A stretch of 64,000 bases of DNA from JABAAE01 sp905480545 (GTDB taxonomy: Bacteria; Planctomycetota; Planctomycetia; Pirellulales; Pirellulaceae), in contig CALSOR010000002.1 of the NCBI GenBank assembly GCA_943788025.1, forward strand, positions 868,001 through 932,000, in the 5' to 3' direction. A program made the position numbers and the translations under genes. The stretch's first letter is position 1; each line of letters starts with the position of its first letter. Positions 17,173 to 26,533 of this stretch are shown here, piece by piece. The notes beneath the pieces were generated by a model. It made no database searches and had not been told where the DNA came from. It was given only the letters and a program-made list of their open reading frames with translations.

Positions 17173-18990
17173 ATGAAGCGAGTTTTCAAATCCGAATCGA
17201 TTTTTTATTCCCTGATGATCATGGGCTGCTTGTTGGCCATGATCGGAACGAAGACTTTCGGTCAAACGTCACGTCAAATTGATCCCTATTTAAATGCGGG
17301 AGAGTTTGCGGCAGCAATCTCGGTCGCGAAACAAACAACTGACCCTGCGGTGAAAGACGAGTTGTTTTCAAAAATCGCATCTGCACAACGCGCTTCAGGG
17401 TTGGGTATGGCGTCGATCGAGACGATTTCGAAAATCGACAGTGATCTAGCACGGCGCATCGTCCTCCGACAGGCACTGCCTCAAAATTTTAACGTCGGTG
17501 GGCAAGCTGGATTTGGCAATGGTGGACCTGCTCCAAATGGCCCTCAGCCTGGTGCGGCGGGTGGTGCGGCGATTGCAGACTTCGATCCATTGATTGAGTT
17601 GATTCAGAACACGATCGATCCACAGAGTTGGTTAGATACCAATGGTGGCCCTGGAACGATCAGCGAATTTCGTGCGGGTGTATCGGTTGACGCTGGTGGA
17701 GTTCTTCGTCGGACAGAATTTAAAAACAACAATGACCTTCTGAAAGACATCCGGGGTGATGCCCTCAAGAAGACGGAAAACGGAAACGTTTTTAAAAGCT
17801 CCAATCTTCGCAAAATTTCTCTCAATCGTTTAGAAAAAGAATGCCAGCTTTTGGCGGCAGAGGGGAAGGACCCATCAGAAGTAATGCAGCGACTCGCTGG
17901 AATTTATGAGATCAAATACCTGCTTGCCTTTCCGGAGACAGGGGATGTTGTCATCGCCGGACCAGCGGGTGAATGGCGAACGGATGTTGAAGGCGTCGCT
18001 GTGAATACCAAAACAGGAATGCCTCTGTTCCGTTTGGATGATCTCGTCGTGTGCTTGCGAAACGCAGTTGACCATGATGGTAAATTCGGCTGCTCGATCG
18101 ATCCGCGACAAGCAAATTTCCAGGCGGTTCAACGCTTCTTATCGTCATCCAAGCTGAAAAAGAAACCGACCAACCGAGATAACGAACGGTTTCTCGATGG
18201 CCTTCAAGATGCGATGGGATTCCAAGACATTTCCGTGGATGGAATCGACCCCCAATCGGTGATGGCCCGAGTGATTGTCGAAGCAGACTACCGAATGAAA
18301 TTGGTCGGCATGAACCTGGAGAAAGGCGTTCCAGGGGCTGAAAGTTTTATGAGCAGGATCGAACTGGATACCGATGGCAACGTCCCGCCACTTGATTTGA
18401 TGCGACTCGAATTCATGCTCGATTATGACAATGTCTCGGTAACGGACGGTAAAGACGCCTACCAATTAAATGGTCGAGGTGTGAAGGTTGTAAGCGCCAA
18501 TGAGATTTTGGATCGAAACGGCAAGCGAATTCAAACTGGAAAATCAACGGGCCCAGCGGCAGAATTTGCTCGCGGATTCACAAAGCACTTTGACGATATG
18601 GCAGCGAAGTATCCGATCTATCGTCAGCTTAAAAACGTGTTTGACCTAGCGATGGTCACGAATTTGATTACTTCACAAGGCCTCGACAAGACCTGTAAAT
18701 GGAACATGACGTATTTCGGACCCGACAAGAATGGAGATCTAGCCTACGCTTCTAAAAAGGGGAACATTCCGAAGGAAGTCAAATCAGTCATGAATTATCG
18801 TGACATTCCATATCGAAAAAATGGCCGCACCGTGAATACCAAACGGGCAATTGGACTTAGTGGCGGAGTCTCCGTCGACGTTGGCAATTTCCTCCGCTCG
18901 AAGGATGCGATTAAGAAAGACACTTACGGCGTAATTGAATTAGATCGTAAGTCGGCCAAACCAGCATCTGAAAACTGGTGGTGGGATTGA
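17173..18990 (+). CDS. Exported planctomycete protein, probably DUF1598 family
   Basis: 605 aa with an N-terminal signal (YSLMIMGCLLAMIGTKTFG). Residues about 105-140 are Gly/Ala/Pro-rich (a linker). The rest appears globular, with blocks such as YEIKYLLAFPETGDVVIAGP, LDDLVVCLRNAVDHDGKFGC and the C-terminal stretch PIYRQLKNVFDLAMVTNLI. I associate this layout with DUF1598, a family described from Rhodopirellula, but from memory. Function unknown. The ribosome site AGAGGA sits just upstream of the ATG. Followed by a terminator, so probably its own transcript. Its FLLDYDNV..TDGKDAYQL-like segment hints at a binding domain, without proof. Confidence 0.7.
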   Translation: MKRVFKSESIFYSLMIMGCLLAMIGTKTFGQTSRQIDPYLNAGEFAAAISVAKQTTDPAVKDELFSKIASAQRASGLGMASIETISKIDSDLARRIVLRQALPQNFNVGGQAGFGNGGPAPNGPQPGAAGGAAIADFDPLIELIQNTIDPQSWLDTNGGPGTISEFRAGVSVDAGGVLRRTEFKNNNDLLKDIRGDALKKTENGNVFKSSNLRKISLNRLEKECQLLAAEGKDPSEVMQRLAGIYEIKYLLAFPETGDVVIAGPAGEWRTDVEGVAVNTKTGMPLFRLDDLVVCLRNAVDHDGKFGCSIDPRQANFQAVQRFLSSSKLKKKPTNRDNERFLDGLQDAMGFQDISVDGIDPQSVMARVIVEADYRMKLVGMNLEKGVPGAESFMSRIELDTDGNVPPLDLMRLEFMLDYDNVSVTDGKDAYQLNGRGVKVVSANEILDRNGKRIQTGKSTGPAAEFARGFTKHFDDMAAKYPIYRQLKNVFDLAMVTNLITSQGLDKTCKWNMTYFGPDKNGDLAYASKKGNIPKEVKSVMNYRDIPYRKNGRTVNTKRAIGLSGGVSVDVGNFLRSKDAIKKDTYGVIELDRKSAKPASENWWWD

Positions 18991-19048
18991 CTAAGTCGAA
19001 AGAGCCGTCGCGTTTCAAACTGCTTTGAGGCTATACCAAATCAGGGAC

Positions 19049-19085
19049 AAGAGCGTTCGTCATTTTGACTTAGGCTCTTTTTTAT
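19049..19085 (+). terminator. Probable terminator after the DUF1598-like gene
   Basis: AAGAGC (19049-19054) pairs with GCTCTT (19074-19079), with an inner GTC/GAC pair in the loop region, followed by a T-rich tract. Confidence 0.6.
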
Positions 19086-19257
19086 TTTCTTGAGACCAAC
19101 GGCAAATGATATCTCTGCAATAAAACTCTTGCGACTCGGTTTCCAGCGTGACGTATCCTTTGAAGGAATCGCAAGAATGTGATTGCGAATCTCTGCAATC
19201 AATAACATCGGTTCAACCGTTAAATACGATTCGTATCTGAAACGTAAATTTCTAATC

Positions 19258-20790
19258 ATGTTCAATTGTCAATCGCATCACCTCTTAATTGCCAATTTTT
19301 TTGCACTGGTCTTGGCACTACCGGTTCAGTCGTTCGCCGACGAATTCGAAGTTCGCGTGGTCGATGCGCAATCCAAGAAACCAGTCTCGGTGCGTATGAT
19401 GATTCGCAACGGTCGTGGCGTAGTGATCAAGCAACGCGGCATTCCATTCTATGAGGGCTATTTTTGCTTTTTCGGAAAACATGTTTTTAAGCTGCCAAAA
19501 GGACCGTATTCGTATGTCATTGAAAAGGGTCCGGAATATCGAACGCTATCCGGCCGATTCGAAATCACAAAAGATGCAACCGACGGCGTGACCGTGGAAA
19601 TACCGCGATTCACGAACATGTCCGAAAAAGGCTGGTGGTCTGGCGATCTAAATATCAAACGCCCGATAAGAGATATTCCGGTGGTAATGGACGCCAATGA
19701 TTTGAACTTTGCCAATCAAATTTCATTCGATAACAGAGGCGAATATCTGGATGGCGAGATTCCAAAGGTCGCGCTAAAGAAAGTCAATGAACGAATTGTC
19801 TTTCAACAGGTTGGCGGCATCGATTCACGTGGCGGCGGCGCACTGGTTTTCATTGGCCAGTCCAATCCATTTTTGCTTCCCGGCGAGAAGTCAATCATTC
19901 CGCTGAATATCAGTCTTTCCAAAAAACAGTCGGGATTGAATTACATTTCCAATGCGGCGGCTTGGGATTTGCCAATCTTATTAGCTCGACATTTTGAAGC
20001 CAAAAAGAAAAATGATCCCGCAAACAGAATCGATGCGATTGGGATTGCAGGTGACGCGATCAACTATCGTGGTTTTGAAAAACGAGCGGTCGGCTTGCGG
20101 CCAGCAGACAAGTCACTGGATGGGGCCAACACGGCCGGTCGATGGCAGACGCAAATTTATTATCATTTGCTCAATTGTGGATTTCGCATTCCTCCGGGTG
20201 CAGGGAGCGGATCCGGAATCGTGAAAAATCCCGTGGGTTACAATCGAGTCTACGTTCATTGTGGCCCAAATTTTTCATACGAATCCTGGTTGAAGAATTT
20301 CAAACTGGGCCGCGTGATGGTGACCAACGGACCTGTCATGAATGTCAAATTCAATGGCGTTTTGCCAGGCGAAACTTTCCAGGTCTTAAAGGGTGGGTCG
20401 TTAGAAGTCGAAACCGTGTTGACACTCTCGCTGAAAGAAAAAGCAAATTATCTCGAAATCATTCGTAACGGTATGGTGGCCAAGAAAGTGTCGCTTGATG
20501 AATATGCGAAAGCAAAGGGCAAACTGCCCACAGTGACGTTTACTGAGAGCGGTTGGATGTTGGTGCGGGTGGTCACCAATAACAAAGACACTCACCGTTT
20601 CGTCTCATCCGGCCCGATTTACGTGGAAGTGGGCGACAAACCACTTTTGAAAAAAGCATCAGCCCAATTCTTTTTCGATTGGATATTGGAACGTGCGAAG
20701 GCAATTCAAAAATCAAATGCACCTGACAAGGCCGCGATCATCGAACAAATTCGACCGGCCTACGAATTCTGGAAGATGTTGTCGGAATAA
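19258..20790 (+). CDS. CehA/McbA-like exported protein lacking metal ligands
   Basis: 510 aa from ATG 19258, which starts a signal peptide (LLIANFFALVLALPVQSFA, cleaved before DEFEVRV); an upstream TTG frame was rejected. Residues about 23-115 resemble a beta-sandwich. Then EKGWWSGDLNIKRPIRDIPVVM (about 122-142) aligns with the WWSGDLHxHR signature of CehA/McbA PHP-type metallohydrolases, but both metal-binding histidines are replaced by N and K. The C-terminal LGRVMVTNGPVMNVKFNGVLPGE also matches that family. The fold is thus likely kept while hydrolase activity is likely lost. Mono-cistronic by context. Family assignment is by recall. Confidence 0.7.
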   Translation: MFNCQSHHLLIANFFALVLALPVQSFADEFEVRVVDAQSKKPVSVRMMIRNGRGVVIKQRGIPFYEGYFCFFGKHVFKLPKGPYSYVIEKGPEYRTLSGRFEITKDATDGVTVEIPRFTNMSEKGWWSGDLNIKRPIRDIPVVMDANDLNFANQISFDNRGEYLDGEIPKVALKKVNERIVFQQVGGIDSRGGGALVFIGQSNPFLLPGEKSIIPLNISLSKKQSGLNYISNAAAWDLPILLARHFEAKKKNDPANRIDAIGIAGDAINYRGFEKRAVGLRPADKSLDGANTAGRWQTQIYYHLLNCGFRIPPGAGSGSGIVKNPVGYNRVYVHCGPNFSYESWLKNFKLGRVMVTNGPVMNVKFNGVLPGETFQVLKGGSLEVETVLTLSLKEKANYLEIIRNGMVAKKVSLDEYAKAKGKLPTVTFTESGWMLVRVVTNNKDTHRFVSSGPIYVEVGDKPLLKKASAQFFFDWILERAKAIQKSNAPDKAAIIEQIRPAYEFWKMLSE

Positions 20791-20996
20791 GACCTTTAAC
20801 ATGTTGCTCTCTTTTATGGCGAACCCGCGAATTGGAATCGCCGTTAATGGCGGCGGTATGCCGAATGCGGCCGAGGCAAAACAATTGCAGTTATTTCATG
20901 AGTGGTGCTAATCAAACACTCGTTCTCAGCCGACCCCGCCCGGTTTTGGACCCCGCCATTCATACCCGCAGGTTCCGCTAGCAGCCCCGAACGATC
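20791..20996. other. Intergenic region before the phospholipase-like gene
   Basis: No gene supported. The real start of the next gene is uncertain, so part of 20997-21113 may belong to this spacer. Confidence 0.4.
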
Positions 20997-22598
20997 TTGC
21001 ATCTGGATCACAAAATTTGGTATTCACCGATTAGTATTGTCCTTTTGTCTCGGAATCCGAACGTGTCATCGCAGTTACTTTATCGGGTGGTTTGTGCCAA
21101 CGAATGTCGCAATATGCACCACAAGATGGCGATGAATGCGCTTCAACATATTCGCGGCGACGACTCGGAAAAGTGGCGTGATCTATTCATCCGATATTAC
21201 GAGCTCTACCTGCTTGGTGCAAAGGATCCCGACACAAAATTTAAAGACTTTCGCAACCACGTTCTGCATGTCTCGGACAATTTTTGGGGCGGTGCGGTCA
21301 AGAAAGTCGAAGAGTGGTACGCAGAAACGGTCAATGACCTGAAAGCTAAAAACTGGAAACATGCGGTTTATTCAGCAGGTGTGCTCAGTCACTATTTCAT
21401 GGACCCGTTGATGCCGCTTCATACCGGTCAAACAGAAGAAGAGGGGGTCATTCACCGAGCCTGCGAATGGAGTATCAACAAATCCTATGATCAACTGAAA
21501 GCATTGCTCGAAAACGGCGAAGGCTATCCCGAATTTGAATTACCAAAATCGGGCGATTGGTTGAAACGAACGGTCAATGCGGGCGCTTCGCTTGCACATC
21601 AGCATTATGAAACTTACATCGATCACTACAACATTGACGTTGGAGTGAAAGATCCACCAGCCGGTCTTGATGACGAATTAAAACACGTTACATCCAAACT
21701 GATCGGTTATTCAAGCGTTGGATTCGCCAGGGTTTTAGAACGTGCGATCGCCGAAGCGGAACAAACACCAGCTGGAAATCACAAGACTACTTTGTTGGGA
21801 TATATGGCGGCGCTAACCACTCCGTTTACATGGGTTCTGAAAAAAATAGCAAACGTGAAAGACAAGGCCGCGATTTCAAAAATTTACAACGAATTCAAGA
21901 CAACAGGTAAAGTCATCAAAAACTTGTCGGCCGATGAAAAAGAAGTTCGACAAGCTCATTGTGAAGAAGTGCTCAAGGTCGAACTTGCCGAGCTCGACAA
22001 GAGGGAACTTGGTCCTGTCGGATCGAAATCAACAGCTAAAGCGGCGGTAAAGAAACCGCGAAAAAAGACACGTCCCAAAAGAAATCGAAAAATCGCTGAC
22101 ATTCCAGCGACCAAAGCAAAAAATAAGAATGATGCTCATATCGCAAACGAGCCGATCACGTTGAAATATTATCTTGGGCCGCAAGAGACGCTTGAGAAGG
22201 CGCCATCCATAGGCGCTAAGACAGCGCGGCGATTTGCCGATTTGGGAATCACGACAGTCGGCGACTTTATCATTGCTGATCCACGATCGACTGCCGTTGC
22301 TTTGAATACGCGTCATATCGACGAAGATGCGATCGAAGAGTGGCAAATTCAGTCGAAATTAGCCTGCCAAATTCCGGGAATCCGTGGGCATGATGCGCAG
22401 ATTTTGGTTGCTTGCGGTTTCGACAATCCAGCAGAAATAACCGAAGCGGAGCCGGAGCAAATTCTATCATTAGTCGAAGAATTCGTTGATTCACCCGAAG
22501 GCAAGAGTATCCTTCGCGGTGGCAAACATCCCGATATCGCGGAGGTCAAAGACTGGATCCAATGGGCGAAGAAAGCACGACCCTTACAAGCGGCTTAG
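20997..22598 (+). CDS. Zinc-dependent phospholipase C/S1-P1-like domain fused to helix-hairpin-helix (DUF4332-like) domain
   Basis: The frame opens at TTG 20997 (533 aa); the first in-frame ATG is 21114 and gives 494 aa. Conserved sequence begins near NECRNMHHKMAMNAL, so the start may be a GTG at 21087 or the ATG. The N-terminal half (to about residue 300) is all-helical with spaced His/Asp typical of the zinc phospholipase C / P1 nuclease fold: FRNHVLHVSDNFWGG and AGVLSHYFMDPLMPLHTGQ. A Lys/Arg-rich linker (about 345-370) is followed by LEKAPSIGAKTARRFADLGITTVGDFI, a helix-hairpin-helix of DUF4332 type. No signal peptide is evident, so perhaps cytoplasmic. Function unknown. The fusion of a lipase/nuclease fold with a DNA-binding-like module is notable. 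Confidence 0.75.
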   Translation: MHLDHKIWYSPISIVLLSRNPNVSSQLLYRVVCANECRNMHHKMAMNALQHIRGDDSEKWRDLFIRYYELYLLGAKDPDTKFKDFRNHVLHVSDNFWGGAVKKVEEWYAETVNDLKAKNWKHAVYSAGVLSHYFMDPLMPLHTGQTEEEGVIHRACEWSINKSYDQLKALLENGEGYPEFELPKSGDWLKRTVNAGASLAHQHYETYIDHYNIDVGVKDPPAGLDDELKHVTSKLIGYSSVGFARVLERAIAEAEQTPAGNHKTTLLGYMAALTTPFTWVLKKIANVKDKAAISKIYNEFKTTGKVIKNLSADEKEVRQAHCEEVLKVELAELDKRELGPVGSKSTAKAAVKKPRKKTRPKRNRKIADIPATKAKNKNDAHIANEPITLKYYLGPQETLEKAPSIGAKTARRFADLGITTVGDFIIADPRSTAVALNTRHIDEDAIEEWQIQSKLACQIPGIRGHDAQILVACGFDNPAEITEAEPEQILSLVEEFVDSPEGKSILRGGKHPDIAEVKDWIQWAKKARPLQAA

Positions 22599-22625
22599 AC
22601 CACTAAGAGCTTCTGGTCTTTTTTT
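22597..22625 (+). terminator. Rho-independent terminator
   Basis: AGACCA (22597-22602) pairs with TGGTCT (22614-22619), followed by seven T. It overlaps the stop codon region of the phospholipase-like gene. Confidence 0.75.
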
Positions 22626-22923
22626 CATGACGCGGCATTTTTCGAGCGGGTTGTCTCTCAACGATTTTTTCCCTTTTCCTTCGGAAATGCGCGACGGTCT
22701 ATCCTTGATAGGTTTGGGGATGAGGAATGGAACCAGATCGCTAAACCACAGAAATGACGTTCCTTGATGTGATTTCATGTCGATAGCTGCGAATTTAGAG
22801 ATCTGAATGGAATTCCACTTTGTTGCTCCGTGAGTTACATGAAATCTCGAGTTACGGTCTAATGTGGTCGAACTATTTTTTGAAAATTCGACTCTCGAAA
22901 GTTCTTTGCCAAAAACGAACCAA
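22626..22923. other. Intergenic region, no features seen
   Basis: About 300 bases between a terminator and the FAD oxidoreductase gene. No gene, repeat or clear promoter recognised. Confidence 0.4.
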
Positions 22924-24207
22924 ATGAAAATCGGAATCATCGGCAGCGGGATTGCCGGATTGTCGGCGGGTTGGTTTCTGAGCCGGCGCGGGCATCAGGT
23001 GACAATGATCGAAAGACTCGATCGAATCGGAATGTCAGCCCACGCTATTCAATTAGAGGTCGATGGCAGATCCATTCATGGTGACGTTCCATCGAGAATG
23101 TTCAATACTGCTCAATGGCCAAATCTTTCGAAGCTCTACGACGAAATTGGCGTTGAAGTTGAACCCGTTGATTCGTCTCAATCATTTAGTGGTGACGATC
23201 GCCGATCATTCCTTCAGCTGAAATTGCCCTATCGGTTTTCCAATCCAACGATCCTTTTTAAAGCAAATGTGCGTCGTGTCTTGGGGGATATGCGCAGATT
23301 AAAAATTGATGGAGAAGCTGATTTGCAAAAGGGGATCGATCCATCGATCACATTGAATGAGTATCTCTCGAAGAATGAGTTTTCACCCGATTTTATTAAA
23401 CAATTTTTTTATCCAATTCTGTCATCGACTGTTTGTACGTGCTCCTACCAAAGCCTAGATCAGTACCCGGCAGAAATGATTTTGGAAGCGGTCAGGAAAA
23501 TTTCCGTTGATCAACCACTGATGAAAACCAAGTATGGAACGAGTGACGTGGTCAATCGACTGACTAAAGTGATCGCGACGAAACGCTTCAGCGCGTCGGT
23601 GGAAAACATCCGTGTGGGTAATCACTCCGAACGTGATGAACTCAATCCAAATCAGGTGCATGTTCAATTTGTTGGTGGGGAATCTGAAGCTTTCGATCAT
23701 ATGATTGTTGCGACGCAAGCGAATAGCGCGGCGAAATTCTTGGGACCTGAATTTGAAAATGAGCTTTCGGTTTTGGCAAATATCCAATACGAGAATGTTC
23801 CGGTGATCGTGCATCGCGACGATTCATTCATGCCGATCGAAAAGAAAAAGTGGTCGACGTTCAACATGATCTCAAATGATTCTGCCGCAATGTGTACCGT
23901 TCACATGAATCGATTTCATCCCAACTGGAAGTTTGAATCGCCGATCTTTCAGACCATTAATCCGATTGAAGAACCAAAAAGAGATGTCATTCTTGGACAA
24001 TCATTTTTGCAACGTCCCGTTGTTAACACCGGTACAGTTGCCACCTTAGATGAATTGGATCGGATTCAGAAACAGCCCGACCGAAGAGTTTGGTTTTGCG
24101 GGTCATTCGCTTTCAAAGGCATTCCCCTGTTGGAAACCGGTGTTCAATCTGCAGCAGAGATTTGTGAACGAATACATGCCGCCGATGCTAAGAAGGCAAT
24201 CGCCTAA
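22924..24207 (+). CDS. FAD-dependent amine-oxidase-like oxidoreductase
   Basis: 427 aa from ATG 22924, chosen because it begins MKIGIIGSGIAGLSAGWFLSR, the dinucleotide-binding GxGxxG strand; a longer frame adds 20 unrelated residues. The ERLDRIGMSAHA part binds the adenine ribose. The C-terminal WFCGSFAFKGIPLLETGVQSA matches the flavin-contacting end of amine oxidase / NAD(P)-binding Rossmann flavoproteins. It resembles the oxidoreductases often seen next to cyclopropane-fatty-acid synthases, but no such gene is nearby, so the substrate is unknown. Probably cytoplasmic. Confidence 0.82.
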   Translation: MKIGIIGSGIAGLSAGWFLSRRGHQVTMIERLDRIGMSAHAIQLEVDGRSIHGDVPSRMFNTAQWPNLSKLYDEIGVEVEPVDSSQSFSGDDRRSFLQLKLPYRFSNPTILFKANVRRVLGDMRRLKIDGEADLQKGIDPSITLNEYLSKNEFSPDFIKQFFYPILSSTVCTCSYQSLDQYPAEMILEAVRKISVDQPLMKTKYGTSDVVNRLTKVIATKRFSASVENIRVGNHSERDELNPNQVHVQFVGGESEAFDHMIVATQANSAAKFLGPEFENELSVLANIQYENVPVIVHRDDSFMPIEKKKWSTFNMISNDSAAMCTVHMNRFHPNWKFESPIFQTINPIEEPKRDVILGQSFLQRPVVNTGTVATLDELDRIQKQPDRRVWFCGSFAFKGIPLLETGVQSAAEICERIHAADAKKAIA

Positions 24208-24408
24208 AAAGTTGCCCGGTCGGCCGTGTGCCATTCGTCGATTTAGCGTTTGGGCGGGTAGTGATTTTAGGTCGCAAGTCCTGCTCAGTCTCGCGGAGCG
24301 TTGCCCACATGGTTTAACAATCAAGTGCCGTCAAAAAACAATGTATCTGATGTAAAATGTTGGTGTAAATCGTCGAATTACCATCCCTTGTTAATGGGTT
24401 GAATCAAT

Positions 24409-25080
24409 TCACTCCAACCGCCAGTCGATCGCTGCTTGGTTGTTCTGGTGTAACGCATCATTGGTTTTTGAAAAGGGCTTGCTGTCAAAGAAGCCACGAT
24501 GCGCGGATAACGGGCTGGGATGTGGTGCAGTCAAAATTGTGTGGCGAGTAGCATCGATCAAGGACGTTTTCTTTGCGGCTGGTTTGCCCCATAGAATGAA
24601 AACCGTGTGTTGTTCTCGGCTGCCGATCGACTGGATGACAGCATCAGTGAAATTCTCCCAGCCCTTCTTCTGATGCGAGTTTGCGTTGTGGGCTCGCACC
24701 GTTAACACCGTATTCAAGAGCAAGACGCCGCGCTCAGCCCATTCGGATAGATTTCCGCCCACTGGTGTGTCGATTTCAAGATCACTGTGCAGTTCCTTGA
24801 AAATGTTCCGCAATGAAGGGGGGTGCTTGATTCCATCCTTCACCGAAAAGGCCAATCCATGTGCTTGGTCGTGATTGTGGTAGGGGTCTTGCCCCAGAAT
24901 GACCGCTTTTACTTTTGGATACGGAGTGAGTTGGAGCGCGTTGAAAACGTCTTGCTCACCTGGAAAGACATCATGACCCGACCGCTCGGAATCCACAAAC
25001 GCCAACAGTTCTTTGAAGTACTCCTTGTTGAACTCGGTTGCAAGTTCCGTTTCCCAAGTTGGATGGATATCGATTTTCAT
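24409..25080 (-). CDS. ung: Uracil-DNA glycosylase, family 1
   Basis: Removes uracil from DNA to start base-excision repair. Water-activating motif GQDPYHN with the catalytic Asp, then the HPSPLSAHRGFF DNA-intercalation loop and VLLLNTVLTVR. At 223 aa it is the normal size. It is last in a minus-strand run after rsmH and the LysM gene (53-base gap). All hallmark residues are present. Confidence 0.97.
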   Translation of the reverse strand: MKIDIHPTWETELATEFNKEYFKELLAFVDSERSGHDVFPGEQDVFNALQLTPYPKVKAVILGQDPYHNHDQAHGLAFSVKDGIKHPPSLRNIFKELHSDLEIDTPVGGNLSEWAERGVLLLNTVLTVRAHNANSHQKKGWENFTDAVIQSIGSREQHTVFILWGKPAAKKTSLIDATRHTILTAPHPSPLSAHRGFFDSKPFSKTNDALHQNNQAAIDWRLE

Positions 25081-25133
25081 TCAGATTTTAACAAACGCGT
25101 TTTCGGTTGTTGGCCCCAATTCGAGTGGTGGCA

Positions 25134-26378
25134 TCATTTTGGCATGACCAATTCTAAACCGACCTGCAGCTTCGTTTGACCGTCCACATCAGACGGTAGG
25201 ATGTCCTGGTTCAACCTGATAATTTCTACAAATCGTACTGCTTGGTCCAACTTTTGTTTTGATATTTCGAACAGCGTATCGCCTTCTTGGACGATATATT
25301 TCGTTTCTAGATTCGGCCCAACAGCGGTCGAATCCAATGGCGTTGGCGAGCCGGAAGCTGAATCTTTAAGCATTCGATCAGACTTGATCTCTACTTTCAC
25401 CATTTGAAGGGTTTTGACATCGGGAATCAAAACGATTCGCGGCATAATGTCAGAATTTTCAAGGCACTTATTATAGGATGCCAGTTGCCGAAAGAGCCTT
25501 CCGTCACCATATTCGCGATTCGCGATCGTCCAAAACGAATCATCCTGCTCCGGTTGAATCCGTTTGTCCAAAGGATTCAAAATCGATTCGGTTGTTGACG
25601 ATTTATCCGTTTCAACGGTGGCGGCGGGTTCCGTATTTTTTTGCGGGATTTTACGGTCACCCGATGGCGCTTCAATTGGTTTTGATATGGGGAAATCACT
25701 CCGCCGGTTTCGGAGGGAACTGCTTGGTGATTTCGGTTCCTGAAATGATGGGTTCAATGTTAGATTGTTCTGGACGCTTGTTTCTGGAGATTGAAACCGA
25801 CGAATACGATCGTTCGTAGAAAACGATTTTGGAGGATCTGTTTTAGGGGAGGTTGATGAAATCGTTGGACCAGGTTGGAACTTTGAGGGGATTTCAGGCG
25901 TCGAAATGGGTTTGAATTCACCCGAGTTTGTTGATAGACGTTCAGGCTGAAAGGATCGGTTCGATGCCGCGGCGGACAACGGTCTGGACGCAGTGAACTG
26001 TTTGTTTTCCGGTGCTGTTTCGGAAACGTTGCTTTGATGGGATGCCAATTGAATTGACTTCGCTTCTAAGCCATCGTTGTTGTTAACCGACCTGGTTATC
26101 CGTTTGATCTTCTTCGCAACATCATCGATGGACGGTTGATTCTTCCCGCTGGCTCTGGCGGCGAGCCGGTCCTTTTCGGTCGCAAAAACCGTTACTGGAA
26201 CAGATTTGGATTCATCTTCCGACTGCGAATAAAGATAGGCCAGTGGCGATAGGCTGCGTCCTGTAAAACGTTGGACGGCCACAAAAATCAAGATGCCGGA
26301 AAGCGACACCAGGGTGATCATGCCAAGGATAATATCTCGCGAGAATTCTTTATTGGTTTGAATTCGTTGAAGGCTCAT
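25134..26378 (-). CDS. Membrane-anchored LysM-domain protein
   Basis: 414 aa. One N-terminal membrane helix (IILGMITLVSLSGILIFVA, about 17-36) with a short basic cytoplasmic tail. A Ser/Pro-rich low-complexity stretch follows (about 60-280). Then come two LysM-like modules: DDSFWTIANREYGDGRLFRQLASYNK (first, about 287) and YIVQEGDTLFEISKQKL (second, near 360-410). LysM binds N-acetylglucosamine polymers such as peptidoglycan. It lies 155 bases downstream of rsmH, the place where ftsL usually lies in dcw clusters, and has the same bitopic topology, suggesting a cell-envelope role. That functional inference is untested. Confidence 0.8.
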   Translation of the reverse strand: MSLQRIQTNKEFSRDIILGMITLVSLSGILIFVAVQRFTGRSLSPLAYLYSQSEDESKSVPVTVFATEKDRLAARASGKNQPSIDDVAKKIKRITRSVNNNDGLEAKSIQLASHQSNVSETAPENKQFTASRPLSAAASNRSFQPERLSTNSGEFKPISTPEIPSKFQPGPTISSTSPKTDPPKSFSTNDRIRRFQSPETSVQNNLTLNPSFQEPKSPSSSLRNRRSDFPISKPIEAPSGDRKIPQKNTEPAATVETDKSSTTESILNPLDKRIQPEQDDSFWTIANREYGDGRLFRQLASYNKCLENSDIMPRIVLIPDVKTLQMVKVEIKSDRMLKDSASGSPTPLDSTAVGPNLETKYIVQEGDTLFEISKQKLDQAVRFVEIIRLNQDILPSDVDGQTKLQVGLELVMPK

Positions 26379-26533
26379 TGTGCGAATGCTTTGTACGGAA
26401 CGAAATGCACTTGAAATTTCCGAGAAACATCAAATGAAAGGGGTCCGAGCAAATCGACTCGGTATCGAAACCGAAACTCTGCGAAGCTAAATGAAGCAAA
26501 GTCCATTCATCGTAAATAGGATCAAATGCCTCT

